Shown: positions 19,514 through 28,594, numbered from the stretch's first letter. The stretch is DNA of 64,000 bases from Kitasatospora fiedleri (GCF_948472415.1 NZ_OX419519.1:1364001-1428000), one strand, 5' to 3'. Program-made: numbers and translations. Notes: generated by a model not told the origin, from the sequence alone.

Positions 19514-21492
19514 TCAGACCTGCACCCGGCTGCGCACCGCCTCGACGATCTCCGCGATCGCCTCGGCCTTCGGCACGCCGTTCTTCTGCTCGCCGCTGCG
19601 GTAGCGGAACGACACCGCGCCCGCCTCGACGTCGTCGTTGCCCGCGATCAGCATGAACGGGGTCTTCGAGCGCTGGGCGTTGCGGATCTTCTTCTGCATC
19701 CGGTCGTCCGAGGTGTCCACGTCCACCCGGACCCCGTGCTTCCTCAGCTCCGCCGCGACCTCCTGGAGGTACGGCACGTGCTCGTCGGTGATCGGGATGC
19801 CGGTCACCGTGACCGGGGCCAGCCACGGCGGCATCGCGCCCGCGTAGTGCTCCAGCAGCACCGCGAAGAACCGCTCGATCGAGCCGAACAGCGCCCGGTG
19901 GATCATCACCGGCCGCTGCCGCGAGCCGTCCGCCGAGGTGTACTCCAGCTCGAAGCGCTCCGGGAGGTTGAAGTCGAGCTGAATGGTCGACATCTGCCAG
20001 GTCCGCCCGATCGCGTCGCGCGCCTGCACCGAGATCTTCGGGCCGTAGAAGGCCGCGCCGCCCGGGTCCGGCACCAGCGGCAGGCCCTGCTTCTCGGCCA
20101 CGGCCGCCAGCACGGCGGTGGCCTCCTCCCACGCCTCGTCGCTGCCGACGAACTTCTCCGGGTCCTTGGTGGACAGCTCCAGGTAGAAGTCGTTCAGGCC
20201 GTAGTCGCGCAGCAGGTCGAGGACGAAGGTGAGGGTGCGGTCCAGCTCCTCGGCCATCTGCTCGCGGGTGCAGTAGATGTGCGCGTCGTCCTGGGTGAAG
20301 CCGCGGGCCCGGGTCAGGCCGTGCACCACGCCGGACTTCTCGTACCGGTACACGGTGCCGAACTCGAACAGGCGCAGCGGCAGTTCGCGGTAGGACCGGC
20401 CGCGCGCGTCGAAGATCAGGTTGTGCATCGGGCAGTTCATCGGCTTGAGGTAGTAGTCCGTGCCCTCGTCGAGCTGCATGGGGGGGTACATGCCGTCGGC
20501 GTACCAGTCGAGGTGGCCGCTGGTCTCGAACAGCTTCCCCTTGGTGGCGTGCGGGGTGTAGACGAACTCGTAGCCCTCCTCCTCGTGCCGCTTGCGCGAG
20601 TAGTCCTCCATGGTGCGGCGGATGATGCCGCCCTTGGGGTGGAAGACGGCGAGGCCGGAGCCGATCTGCTCCGGGATGGAGAAGAGGTCGAGTTCGTTGC
20701 CGAGCTTGCGGTGGTCGCGCTTGGCGGCCTCCTCCAGGAAGTCGAGGTGCGCCTTGAGCTCGTCCTTGGAGGGCCAAGCGGTGCCGTAGAGGCGCTGCAG
20801 CATGGGGTTGCGCTCGCTGCCGCGCCAGTACGCGGCGGCGGAGCGCATCAGCTTGAAGGCCGGGATGTGCCGGGTGCTGGGCAGGTGCGGGCCACGGCAG
20901 AGGTCGCCCCAGCAGACCTCGCCGGTCTTCGGGTCGACGTTGTCGTAGATGGTGAGCTCGCCGGCCCCGACCTCGACGTCCGCGCCCTCGCCGGCGGTCG
21001 CGGCCGAGCCCTTGAGGCCGATCAGCTCCAGCTTGTAGGGCTCCCCGGCGAGCTCCTCGCGGGCGGCCTCGTCGGTGACCACCCGGCGGGAGAACCGCTG
21101 CCCCGCTTGATGATCTCCTGCATCTTCTTCTCGATGGTCTTGAGGTCGTCCGGGTGGAACGGCTTCTCGACGTCGAAGTCGTAGTAGAAGCCGTCCCGGA
21201 CGGGCGGGCCGATGCCGAGCTTGGCCTCGGGGAAGACCTGCTGGACGGCCTGGGCCATCACGTGGGCGGTGGAGTGCCGCAGGATGTCGAGGCCGTCGGG
21301 GCTGGAGATCACGACGGGTTCGACCTCGTCGCCGTCCTGGACGGCGTAGGCGAGGTCCTTGAGCTGGCCGCCGACCCGGGCGGCGATCACGGCGCGGTCG
21401 TCGGCGAAGAGCTCGGCGGCCGTCGTGCCCGTGGTCACCACGCGCTCTTCCCGATCGGGTTCGCGGTTGATGATGATCCGGACGTCCGTCAC
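19514..21492 (-). CDS. thrS: Threonyl-tRNA synthetase (apparent frameshift near 21100)
   Basis: Charges tRNA-Thr. About 659 residues once one base is added at 21100-21104, joining [11 protein letters not shown] to [17 protein letters not shown]. The N-terminal frame holds the TGS domain and the editing-site [11 protein letters not shown]; the rest holds class II motif 2 ([14 protein letters not shown] then [10 protein letters not shown]), NCPMHNLIF, and motif 3 [11 protein letters not shown], followed by the anticodon-binding domain. Being essential and single in this window, it is surely functional, so the break is likely a sequence error. Confidence 0.95.
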
Positions 21493-21520
21493 CGGTCTCT
21501 CCTGACGTTCTGGCTACCGT

Positions 21521-21542
21521 GGTGCAGCAGAACCGCTGCACC
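21521..21542. promoter_or_regulatory. Inverted repeat in the thrS leader
   Basis: GGTGCAGC-N6-GCTGCACC, a perfect 8-bp dyad 29-50 nt upstream of the thrS start. It could be an operator or an RNA hairpin in the leader. I see no T-box features (no specifier loop or T-box bulge sequence). Confidence 0.4.
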
Positions 21543-21751
21543 GTGCATGGTACCGAGCCGGGCCGCGTGCCCGTCGCCAAGGCCCGTTCGCGGACGGCGT
21601 GATCATTCGGTCACTTTCCGCGACGATCCGGTCGTCGGGACGGTTGACCGCGCGTCAAGTGCGGTATCACTCCTGCACGGCGCTGCCGCTGCACCGGTCC
21701 TCGGTGGCAGCGGCCGCCGGGCAAGGATCGTGCGGCGTCTGAGGGGGCGTC

Positions 21752-22525
21752 ATGCAGCAGCTCCGTTCCTGGTACCACGGTCCGCTGGCGTCCTTCGACA
21801 CCGAGACCACGGGTGTGGACGTCGAGCGGGACAGAATCGTTTCGGCCGCCCTGGTGGTGCAGCCCGCACCGGGCCGGGAGGCCGCCGTCCGCACCTGGCT
21901 GGCGAACCCGGGGGTGCCGATCCCGGAGCCGGCCCGCGCGGTGCACGGCATCTCGGACGAGCAGGTCCGGGCGCACGGCCGGCCGCCGCGGACGGTCGCG
22001 GTGGAGGTGGCGCTGGCCCTGGCCGAGCAGTCCCGGGCGGGCGTGCCGCTGGTGGTGATGAACGCCCCGTACGACCTGACGCTGCTGGACCGGGAGTTGC
22101 GCCGGCACGGGGCGGGGTCGCTGCCGGAGGTGCTGGGCGGCGCGGAGCTGCTGGTGCTCGATCCGCGGGTACTGGACAAGCAGCTCGACCGCTACCGCAA
22201 GGGGCGGCGCACGCTGACCGACCTGTGCGCGCACTACGGCGTCGAGCTGGTGGGCGCGCACGACGCGGCGGCGGACGCGCGGGCGGCGATGGAGCTGGTG
22301 CGCGCGGTGGCCGCCCGGCACGCGGCGCGCCTGGGCGGGCTGTCGCCGGCCGAGCTGCACCTGCGGCAGGCGGTGTGGCACGCGGCGCAGGCGCGCGGCC
22401 TGGAGCGGTGGTTCGAGCGCTCGGGCACCCCGGAGCGGGTGGACACGGCCTGGCCGATGCGCCCGGCCCGCTGCCACTGCGGTGCGCGCCTGGAGCCGGG
22501 CCACGCCTGCGGGTTGGCGGCCTGA
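21752..22525 (+). CDS. DEDDh 3'-5' exonuclease (DnaQ-like)
   Basis: 257 residues. Exo I motif SFDTETTGVD (about 14-23), Exo II MNAPYDLTLLDREL with the conserved Asp, and Exo III GAHDAAADARAAMEL with the His-Asp pair. The C-terminal 60 residues include a possible zinc-like CHCGARLEPGHAC segment. The protein is not fused to a polymerase, so this is a stand-alone proofreading or repair exonuclease. Divergent from thrS; a strong terminator follows. Confidence 0.92.
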   Translation: MQQLRSWYHGPLASFDTETTGVDVERDRIVSAALVVQPAPGREAAVRTWLANPGVPIPEPARAVHGISDEQVRAHGRPPRTVAVEVALALAEQSRAGVPLVVMNAPYDLTLLDRELRRHGAGSLPEVLGGAELLVLDPRVLDKQLDRYRKGRRTLTDLCAHYGVELVGAHDAAADARAAMELVRAVAARHAARLGGLSPAELHLRQAVWHAAQARGLERWFERSGTPERVDTAWPMRPARCHCGARLEPGHACGLAA

Positions 22526-22556
22526 CGCAGCGTCGGGGCGGTCCGGCCGGGAAACG

Positions 22557-22590
22557 CCGCAGGCCCCGACGGCGTGGTCGGGGCCTGCGG
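22557..22590. terminator. Bidirectional terminator between exonuclease and tRNA-Val
   Basis: Perfect 14-bp stem (22557-22570 with 22577-22590) and a 6-nt loop, placed between the converging exonuclease gene and the minus-strand tRNA-Val. Confidence 0.85.
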
Positions 22591-22601
22591 TTGGTGCTCG
22601 G

Positions 22602-22673
22602 TGGGCGATACTGGGATCGAACCAGTGACCCCTTCGGTGTGAACGAAGTGCTCTCCCGCTGAGCTAATCGCCC
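22602..22673 (-). tRNA. tRNA-Val (anticodon CAC)
   Basis: 72 nt. Complete cloverleaf: acceptor GGGCGAT/ATCGCCC, anticodon arm CTTCG-TTCACAC-CGAAG with anticodon CAC (decodes GUG), T-loop GGTTCGATCC. CCA is not encoded. A TACAGT -10-like hexamer lies about 20 nt upstream. Identical to the copy at 22859. Confidence 0.97.
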
Positions 22674-22803
22674 GGGCAACGAGAAGAACTGTAGCACCAC
22701 TTGGGGCCGGGTCCGCAATCCGTTCCGCGGACGGACCCCCAGTTCCCCTTCCGGGAAGGCAGGTTGAATGAACGTCAGAAGTTCGACCGGGGTATGCGGA
22801 AAA

Positions 22804-22846
22804 GGCGCGGGGCCCCGACCTGATAAACAAGTCGGAGCCCCGCGCC
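22804..22846 (-). terminator. Terminator after the second tRNA-Val
   Basis: 16-nt arms (22804-22819 and 22831-22846) pair with one C-A mismatch around an 11-nt loop. It lies just 3' of tRNA-Val(CAC) at 22859-22930, so the two tRNAs are probably separate transcripts. Confidence 0.75.
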
Positions 22847-22858
22847 TGCGCATTCCGG

Positions 22859-22930
22859 TGGGCGATACTGGGATCGAACCAGTGACCCCTTCGGTGTGAA
22901 CGAAGTGCTCTCCCGCTGAGCTAATCGCCC
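22859..22930 (-). tRNA. tRNA-Val (anticodon CAC)
   Basis: 72 nt, identical in sequence to the tRNA at 22602-22673, same anticodon CAC. A TAATGT -10-like hexamer (22944-22949 on minus) lies upstream. Confidence 0.97.
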
Positions 22931-23327
22931 GGGTGCAGGGAAAACATTACCCATCCGCGCGGGTGCTCCGAACACCCTCGCCGCCACCGCGCCCGCCCCG
23001 CGCCCCGGCCTCCGGGGCGTACCCCGGCCGCCGCCCCCGACCAGCGGCGTCGACCGGCGGCGCCGGTCGGTGGACCGGTCGGCCACGCCGAGTGACGTCC
23101 CCGGTCCGGGCGGTCGGCGCGGTCGGTCGGCCGGGGCCGCCGGGCGGGGCCGACCGGGGTCCGCGGGGCCGGGTTCGTGGGTTCCTCCAGTCCCGCCGCG
23201 GCCCGCCCGGTGCGACCGCCGGTAATGCCCTGCCGTTACCGGCCCGCCGCCCGGACGGCGGGCGCGGCCGGGGGATTCCGCAATGCGCCGGAAGGGGTAC
23301 GACTCGCACCGGAATCGGGACAGACGG
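22931..23327. other. Non-coding stretch upstream of ssgB
   Basis: No gene with convincing coding character. It is very GC-rich with imperfect cggtcgg-type repeats. The one distinct element is CCGGTAA-N10-TTACCGG (23219-23242), a 7-bp dyad whose arms contain AT-rich cores, about 170 nt before ssgB; it looks like a regulator binding site. Confidence 0.5.
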
Positions 23328-23354
23328 GTTTACACCGGGCTTTCAGGTGGGATG
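23328..23354 (+). promoter_or_regulatory. Putative sigma-B/sigma-H-type promoter of ssgB
   Basis: GTTTAC (23328-23333), 15-bp spacer, GGGATG (23349-23354), close to the stress-sigma consensus GTTT...GGGTAT. In S. coelicolor ssgB is known to be transcribed from a sigma-H-dependent promoter, which fits. The leader to ATG 23413 would be about 50 nt. Confidence 0.5.
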
Positions 23355-23412
23355 GTCCGTTCGCCGACGTGCGATTCCCCGAGCGCACACTGAGCGAAAG
23401 GCCATGGCGCTT

Positions 23413-23826
23413 ATGAACACCACGGTCAGCTGCGAGCTGCACCTGCGCCTCATCGTGTCCAGCGAGTCGTCACTGCCCGTCCCCGCGGGCCTGCGCTATG
23501 ACACTGCCGACCCCTATGCCGTGCACGCGACGTTCCACACCGGAGCCGACGAGACCGTGGAGTGGGTGTTCGCCCGCGACCTCCTCGCGGAGGGGCTGCA
23601 CCGACCGACCGGTACCGGCGACGTCCGGGTGTGGCCGTCCCGCAGCCACGGTCAAGGCGTGGTTTGCATCGCCCTGAGCTCTCCGGAAGGAGAGGCCCTG
23701 CTGGAGGCCCCGGCCCGGGCGCTTGAGTCCTTCCTCAAGCGGACGGACGCCGCGGTGCCCCCCGGCACCGAACACCGTCACTTCGACCTCGACCGGGAGC
23801 TGTCCCACATCCTCGCCGAGAACTGA
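23413..23826 (+). CDS. ssgB: Sporulation protein SsgB
   Basis: Actinomycete-specific SsgA-like protein that positions FtsZ for sporulation septation. The 137-residue form begins MNTTVSCELHLRLIVSSESS and is nearly identical to S. coelicolor SsgB throughout (VPAGLRYDTADPYAVHATFH, RPTGTGDVRVWPSRSHGQG, HRHFDLDRELSHILAEN). The ATG at 23413 is preferred because it reproduces the known length; an ATG at 23404 would add three residues. Such conservation is typical of SsgB and marks a sporulating actinomycete. Confidence 0.97.
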   Translation: MNTTVSCELHLRLIVSSESSLPVPAGLRYDTADPYAVHATFHTGADETVEWVFARDLLAEGLHRPTGTGDVRVWPSRSHGQGVVCIALSSPEGEALLEAPARALESFLKRTDAAVPPGTEHRHFDLDRELSHILAEN

Positions 23827-24161
23827 CCCCCAAACGAGTACGGCCCGCCGTCGCGCGGCGGCGGGAACGCCTCGATGCGCACCGTCCTACTCGGGGGCAC
23901 GGTCGCAGCTCGCAGCCGCTACGGCGGCCTCGGGGTCCGGCCCGGGCGTCCTCTCCCACCGGAGCGGACGTCCGGGGCTCAGTCACGTCCCGGCCAGGCC
24001 GCACCCGGCCCCGGCCGGCCGTGTCGGGCCCGGCGGCGCCACGTATCGGCCCGGTCACGTACCGCCCGCGGCCCGGCCCGGGGGCGGCCCGGGCCGGTAG
24101 AGTCGGCGCGCGATGACCGACGCGCCGGCCCCGGGGCCGGCGCCGCGTGAGGAGCCCCCAC
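23827..24161. other. Intergenic region with short hairpins and a -10 element
   Basis: No gene seen. It contains a short stem-loop after ssgB (23845-23861), a TAGAGT -10-like hexamer (24098-24103, plus), and a perfect 22-bp G/C palindrome (24122-24143) 6 nt before the GAGGAG ribosome site of the next gene. Confidence 0.5.
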
Positions 24162-24773
24162 GTGCTGATCACCCATGACACCGAGTGCGCGCTGAGCATC
24201 CTGGTGGAGCTGCTGAACACGGCGCCGGAGGCGTGCGGCAGCGAACAGCTGCCCGACGTGGCGGCGCTGAGCGCGTTCGTGGTCCGGCAGGAGATCAGCG
24301 AGATCGACTCGCTCGGCCCGGCGGACCTGGCCGCCGTGCACGAGCTGCGCGCCCGGCTCGGCGAGGTGTTCTCGGCCGGGTCGGTCGAGCGGGCCGCCGA
24401 GCTGGTGAACACCCTGGTCGCGGAGGCCGGCACCACGCCCCGGCTGACCAACCACGACCACCACGGCTGGCACATCCACTACTTCGCCCCGCACGCCGCG
24501 GTCGGCCGGCACCTGGCCGCCGAACTGGGCATGGCGCTGGCGTTCATCGTGATGGCGGGCGAGCTGGAGCGGCTGCGCCGCTGCGAGGCGCCGGGCTGCG
24601 CCCGGGTCTTCGTCGACCTGTCCCGCAACCGTTCGCGCCGCTACTGCGACAGCCGTACCTGCGGCAACCGGCTGCACGTCGCCGCGTACCGGGCCCGGCA
24701 GCGCTCGGCCGAGGCGGAGGCCGGGGCGGAGGCCGGGCCGGCCGCCGGGGCGGTGTCGGCGGCGGGCCGCTGA
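24162..24773 (+). CDS. CGNR zinc-finger domain protein (putative stress-type transcriptional regulator)
   Basis: 203 residues from the GTG at 24162 (GAGGAG 7 nt upstream). The N-terminal ABATE-like domain (LVELLNTAPEACGS, HHGWHIHYFAPHAA) is followed by the CGNR zinc finger RRCEAPGCARVFVDLSRN-RSRRYCDSRTCGNRLHVAAY with four cysteines. CGNR proteins are presumed DNA-binding regulators. C-terminal tail is Ala/Gly/Glu low complexity. Confidence 0.88.
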   Translation: MLITHDTECALSILVELLNTAPEACGSEQLPDVAALSAFVVRQEISEIDSLGPADLAAVHELRARLGEVFSAGSVERAAELVNTLVAEAGTTPRLTNHDHHGWHIHYFAPHAAVGRHLAAELGMALAFIVMAGELERLRRCEAPGCARVFVDLSRNRSRRYCDSRTCGNRLHVAAYRARQRSAEAEAGAEAGPAAGAVSAAGR

Positions 24774-24833
24774 GGCGGCGGGCCGGGCGGGCGGGGGTCA
24801 GCGGGCCGTCCGCGACCTGGGAGACTGGGCGGC

Positions 24834-25322
24834 ATGAGTGATTCCTCGCTGCCCCGTGTCGAGTTCTGGTGCGACCTGCTGTGCCCCGACTGCCGTACCG
24901 CGCTGGACGACGTCCGGGCGCTGCGGGAGCGGTTCGGTGACGCGCTGACCGTCGAGCTGCGGCACTTCCCGCTGGAGAAGCACAAGTACGCGTACCCGGC
25001 GGCCGAGGCGGCGGCGGAGGCGTTCGAGCAGGGGCGCGGCTGGGAGTTCGCGGAGGCCGTGCTGGCGCGGCTGGAGGACGTCGAGCGCGGCGGGGCCGCG
25101 GTGCTGGTGGAGATCGCCGGCGCGGTCGGGGTGGACGCGGACGAGGTGGACACCGCGCTGATCGACGGCCGGCACATGCTCTGGGTCGACTCGGACGTGG
25201 CCGAGGGGCGGGCGATCGGCGTCAAGGGGACGCCGACGTACGTGGTGGCCGGGAAGCGGCTGGACGGCGGGCAGTCGCAGGACGGGCTGCGGGAGCGGAT
25301 CGTCGAGCTGCTGAACGGCTGA
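24834..25322 (+). CDS. DsbA-family thioredoxin-fold protein
   Basis: 162 residues. VEFWCDLLCPDCRTALDDV carries a CPDC active site (Cys17, Cys20), and GVKGTPTYVVAGKRLDGGQ supplies the cis-Pro loop. No signal peptide, so it acts in the cytoplasm, as do FrnE/2-hydroxychromene-carboxylate-isomerase relatives. Good candidate for disulfide or mycothiol-linked redox chemistry; substrate unknown. Confidence 0.9.
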   Translation: MSDSSLPRVEFWCDLLCPDCRTALDDVRALRERFGDALTVELRHFPLEKHKYAYPAAEAAAEAFEQGRGWEFAEAVLARLEDVERGGAAVLVEIAGAVGVDADEVDTALIDGRHMLWVDSDVAEGRAIGVKGTPTYVVAGKRLDGGQSQDGLRERIVELLNG

Positions 25323-25354
25323 GGCTCGGTCCGTGGGGGCGGAGGCGGGGGCGG

Positions 25355-26200
25355 TCAGAGCAGGGGTTTGCTGAGCAGGTGCCGGGTGGTCCGGTAGCCG
25401 AGCGACTCGTAGAGCCCGATCGCCACCGCGTTGTCGCGGAACACGTTCAGGCCGAGGTGGCGGACGCCGGCCCGCAGGCACTCGCGTTCGGCGATCCGCA
25501 TCAGGGCGCGGCCGTGGCCCCGGCCGCGGTGCTCGGGGGCGACCTCGACCAGCATCACCCAGGCGAGCGGGCTGCCGTCGGGCAGCCGGTCCTGGTGGAG
25601 GGTGACCCAGATCGTGCCGAGGACGCGGCCGTCGGCGTCCAGCAGGCGGCGCAGCACGGTGCCGACGGTGGAGAGGCCGACCGGGAGGGCCCGGCGGTGG
25701 TCGCCCTCGGCGCGGGCGGTGGCCTCGTCGGGGCCCAGACCGGTGGAGATCAGGTCCTGGCGGTAGCCGGCGATGGCGGCCTCCTGCCAGGCCGGGTACT
25801 CCTCGGAGGTCATCGCACGGTCCGTCAACCCGCTTGTCTGCGGCGGGACTTGGTCGAGGTCCTTGCCGAGGTTGCGCATCCGCTCGGTGTAGCCGAGGGC
25901 GTGCGCGAGGTGCAGGGCGACGGCGGCCCCGGCCGGGACGGTGACCTGGGCCCGGGCGCACCCCCAGGACCGGAGCACCTCCTCGGCGGCCAGCACGGCG
26001 ACGGTCGCCCGGCCCCGGCGGCGGTCCGCCTCGGCGATCTCCACCTCGCAGATATCCCCGGGGTACCGCCCGCTGCGGGCCCACCCGTTGGTCCGCAGGC
26101 CCCCCACCCGCCGCCCGTTCACCATGATGTGCCAGCGCCGCGTCCGCCCGCCGCCGACACCCGCCTCCTCGGGCCCGTCGGGCCGCAACGTGGTGGTCAT
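25355..26200 (-). CDS. GNAT acetyltransferase with two GNAT-like halves
   Basis: 281 residues from the ATG at 26200 (GGGAGA upstream). The C-terminal half is a clear GNAT domain: WVMLVEVAPEHRGRGHGRAL (acetyl-CoA loop) and LGLNVFRDNAVAIGLYESLG. The N-terminal half (EVEIAEADRRRGRATVAVLA, LHLAHALGYTERMRN) resembles a degenerate GNAT domain. Substrate unknown. It follows the pabC tail duplication on the same strand. Confidence 0.88.
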   Translation of the reverse strand: MTTTLRPDGPEEAGVGGGRTRRWHIMVNGRRVGGLRTNGWARSGRYPGDICEVEIAEADRRRGRATVAVLAAEEVLRSWGCARAQVTVPAGAAVALHLAHALGYTERMRNLGKDLDQVPPQTSGLTDRAMTSEEYPAWQEAAIAGYRQDLISTGLGPDEATARAEGDHRRALPVGLSTVGTVLRRLLDADGRVLGTIWVTLHQDRLPDGSPLAWVMLVEVAPEHRGRGHGRALMRIAERECLRAGVRHLGLNVFRDNAVAIGLYESLGYRTTRHLLSKPLL

Positions 26201-26255
26201 GCCGTCTCCCTTTCCCGCCCCCGGCGCTCTTCTATCCCCCGCTCCCGGCGCCGTC

Positions 26256-26358
26256 CTCACACCGGGTCGCGGTCCTGCCCGGCGCGCTCCGCGAAGACCT
26301 CCATCGCCTTGCGGGTCACCGGGCCCACGCCCGGCAGCTCACGGCCGTCGACGCGGGT
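26256..26358 (-). pseudogene. Duplicated 3' fragment of pabC
   Basis: About 103 bp nearly identical (three mismatches) to the last part of pabC at 26407-26509, including the stop codon; it encodes the same 33-residue C-terminus (RVDGRELPGVGPVTRKAMEV onward). The copies are 151 bp apart. It has no start and is not expected to be translated. Confidence 0.85.
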
Positions 26359-26407
26359 CGGCCTCGCTCCCCCACCGCGCCCCGGCCCCGGCGCAGCCGG
26401 TCCCCGC

Positions 26408-27225
26408 TCAGACCGGGTCGCGGTCCTGCCCGGCGCGCTCCGCGAAGACCTCCATCGCCTTGCGGGTCACCGGGCCCACACCCGGCAGCTCGCGGCCGTC
26501 GACGCGGGTGACGGCCTGGACGTCGCGGAGGGTGGAGGTCAGGAAGACCTCCTCGGCTTCGGCGAGGGCTTCGAGGGGGACGTCGGTCTCCTCGGCGCCG
26601 GTCCAGTCGAGGACGAGTCGGCGGGTGATGCCGGCCAGGCAGCCGGAGGCGAGGGTGGGGTGAGGAGGCGGCCGTCGAGGACGAGGAAGACGTTGGAGCC
26701 GGTGCCTTCACAGAGCCGGCCGGCGGTGTTGGCGAGGAGGGCCTCGCTGGCGCCGGCGCGGTGGGCGGCGGCGAGGGCGATGACGTTCTCGGCGTAGGAG
26801 GTGGTCTTGAGCCCGGCGACGGCGGAGTGCTCGTTGCGGCGCCAGGGGACGGTGACGACCGCGGTGGTGTCGGGGCGGGGCGTGGCGCTGCCGAGGGCAA
26901 CGATCAGGCTGGGGCCCGCGGTGCCGCGTTCGGAGCCGAGCGGCGAGGTGCCGCCGGTGTAGGTGATGCGCAGGCGGCCGAGCGGCAGCGGCTTGGCGGC
27001 GAGGACGGCGGCGCAGGCCTCGCGGACCAGGTCGTGGTCGGGGTCGGGCAGGCCGAGGCCGCGGGCGGAGCGGGTGAGGCGGTCGAGGTGCCGGGTGGGG
27101 GCGAAGAGTTCGCCGTGCTCGGCCTTGACCGTTTCGAAGACGCCGTCGCCGACGGTGAGTCCGTGGTCGAGGACGGAGAGTGCGGCGTCGTCCTCGGCGG
27201 TGAGGTGTCCGTTGACCCAGATCAT
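26408..27225 (-). CDS. pabC: Aminotransferase class IV, probable aminodeoxychorismate lyase (apparent frameshift near 26659)
   Basis: PLP enzyme expected to convert aminodeoxychorismate to p-aminobenzoate for folate. About 272 residues if one base is added at 26658-26661. MIWVNGHL, VGDGVFETVKAEHGELFAPT, LKTTSYAENVIALAAAHRAG with the PLP lysine, and EGTGSNVFLVLDGRLLTP are family hallmarks; the corrected C-terminus is SGCLAGITRRLV onward. ATG overlaps the stop of the pabB homologue (ATGA), which supports the pabC role over branched-chain aminotransferase. Confidence 0.9.
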
Positions 27226-28307
27226 CGGCGTGGTGCTCCTTGCGGGGATCGGTCGGGGGTGCCGGTGGAGGCTATCGCTACCAGCCGGGCGGCTTTGAGT
27301 TCGGTCTCCTGCCATTCGCGGTCGGGGTCGGAGTCCCAGGTGATTCCGGCGCCGGTGCCGAACCTGAGGACGGGGGCGCCGGTCGGGGGGCGTTCGATCC
27401 AGAAGGTGCGGATGCCGACGGCGAGTTCGGCTTCGCCGCGGTCGGCGTCGACCCAGCCGACGGCGCCGCAGTAGGGGCCGCGGGGGGCGGTCTCCAGGGC
27501 GTGGATGATCCGCAGGGCGCTGCTCTTGGGGGCGCCGGTGACGGAGCCGGGCGGGAAGGTGGCGGCGAACAGCTCGGTCCAGCCGGCGTCGGGGCGCAGG
27601 GTGCCCTCGACGGTGGAGACCAGGTGGACCAGGCCGGGGTGCTTCTCGACGGCGCACAGGTCGGGGACGGTGACGGTGCCGGTCTCGCAGACCCGGCCGA
27701 GGTCGTTGCGGACCAGGTCGACGATCATCACGTTCTCGGCGTGGTCCTTGTCGAGCAGGTCGGCCTCGGTGCGGCCGGTGCCCTTGATCGGGCCGGAGCG
27801 GACGGTGCGGCCGCGGCGGGCGAGGTAGAGCTCGGGCGAGGCGGTGGCGATCTCGACGCCGTGCTCGGGGAGGCGGATCGTTCCGGCGTGGGGGGCGGGG
27901 TTGTGGGCGGCGAGCAGGCCGGTGAGGGCGTCGACGTCGGTGCGTGCGGGGTCGGGCAGCGGGGCGCTCAACACCCGGCAGAGGTTGGCCTGGTAGACCT
28001 CGCCGGCGGCGATGTGCTCGCGGATGCGGCGGACTCCGGCCCGGTAGGCGTCGGCGTCGAGGGAGCTGTGCCAGGACGCGGGGGCGGGGCCGTGCCAGCG
28101 GTCGGTGGCGGGCGGGGCCGGGTCGGGGCGGACGTCGGCGAACCGGGCGCAGGTGAGTCGGCCTTCGAAGTCGTGGACGACGGCCCAGAATCCGCCGCGT
28201 TCGAGGGCGGCCGGGTCGTGGGTGACTTCGCGCAGGCCGGTGGCGAGTCGGCCGGCGAAGCGGGCCATCGGCTGCTCGGGGCTGAGGGGTGCGGTGCGGC
28301 GGGACAC
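27222..28307 (-). CDS. pabB: Aminodeoxychorismate synthase component I (chorismate-binding enzyme)
   Basis: 361 residues from the GTG at 28307 (AGGAGA upstream). Chorismate-binding domain: IREHIAAGEVYQANLCRVLS, SGPIKGTGRT, VMIVDLVRNDLGRVCE, FPPGSVTGAPK, YCGAVGWVDADRGEAELAVG. Smaller than TrpE, and coupled to pabC, so it makes aminodeoxychorismate for folate. A TAGACT -10 hexamer lies on the minus strand at 28417-28422. No glutaminase partner (pabA) is adjacent. Confidence 0.92.
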   Translation of the reverse strand: MSRRTAPLSPEQPMARFAGRLATGLREVTHDPAALERGGFWAVVHDFEGRLTCARFADVRPDPAPPATDRWHGPAPASWHSSLDADAYRAGVRRIREHIAAGEVYQANLCRVLSAPLPDPARTDVDALTGLLAAHNPAPHAGTIRLPEHGVEIATASPELYLARRGRTVRSGPIKGTGRTEADLLDKDHAENVMIVDLVRNDLGRVCETGTVTVPDLCAVEKHPGLVHLVSTVEGTLRPDAGWTELFAATFPPGSVTGAPKSSALRIIHALETAPRGPYCGAVGWVDADRGEAELAVGIRTFWIERPPTGAPVLRFGTGAGITWDSDPDREWQETELKAARLVAIASTGTPDRSPQGAPRR

Positions 28308-28508
28308 GGTTCTCCTGCGCGGATTTCGGTGCTGCCCGCCGCCGGTGCCGAGGCTGTCGCGGCGCCGGTCCGCGCGGGCGCGGGACAGGTCCCGGGGGAT
28401 CGCCCCGGTACCGGAAAGTCTAGGTCGGGGGCCCGGGGAGGCGTCGGGGACGGGCCGGACGGTTCGACGTGCGGCAGCCACCCCCGCGCCACGCTGCGGG
28501 AACGGATT

Positions 28509-28537
28509 TTTCAGCTGGGCCGGGAATCCGCTAGAGT
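28509..28537 (+). promoter_or_regulatory. Promoter of the tRNA Gly-Cys-Val cluster
   Basis: TTTCAG (28509-28514), 17-bp spacer and TAGAGT (28532-28537), ending about 57 nt before tRNA-Gly. The -10 is consensus for HrdB; the -35 is weak. Confidence 0.55.
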
Positions 28538-28594
28538 TCAACACGTCGCCAGGGAGCGCCGCCGGGAAAACCGGGGAAGCCCCCGGGCCGACAG

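Noticed and set aside
21493..21751. T-box leader of thrS
   Set aside because: No T-box sequence, specifier loop or terminator/antiterminator pair could be seen; only a simple 8-bp dyad is present.
22602..22930. Integrated element bounded by the two identical tRNA-Val(CAC) copies
   Set aside because: Only 185 bp separate them and contain a terminator, no integrase and no gene.
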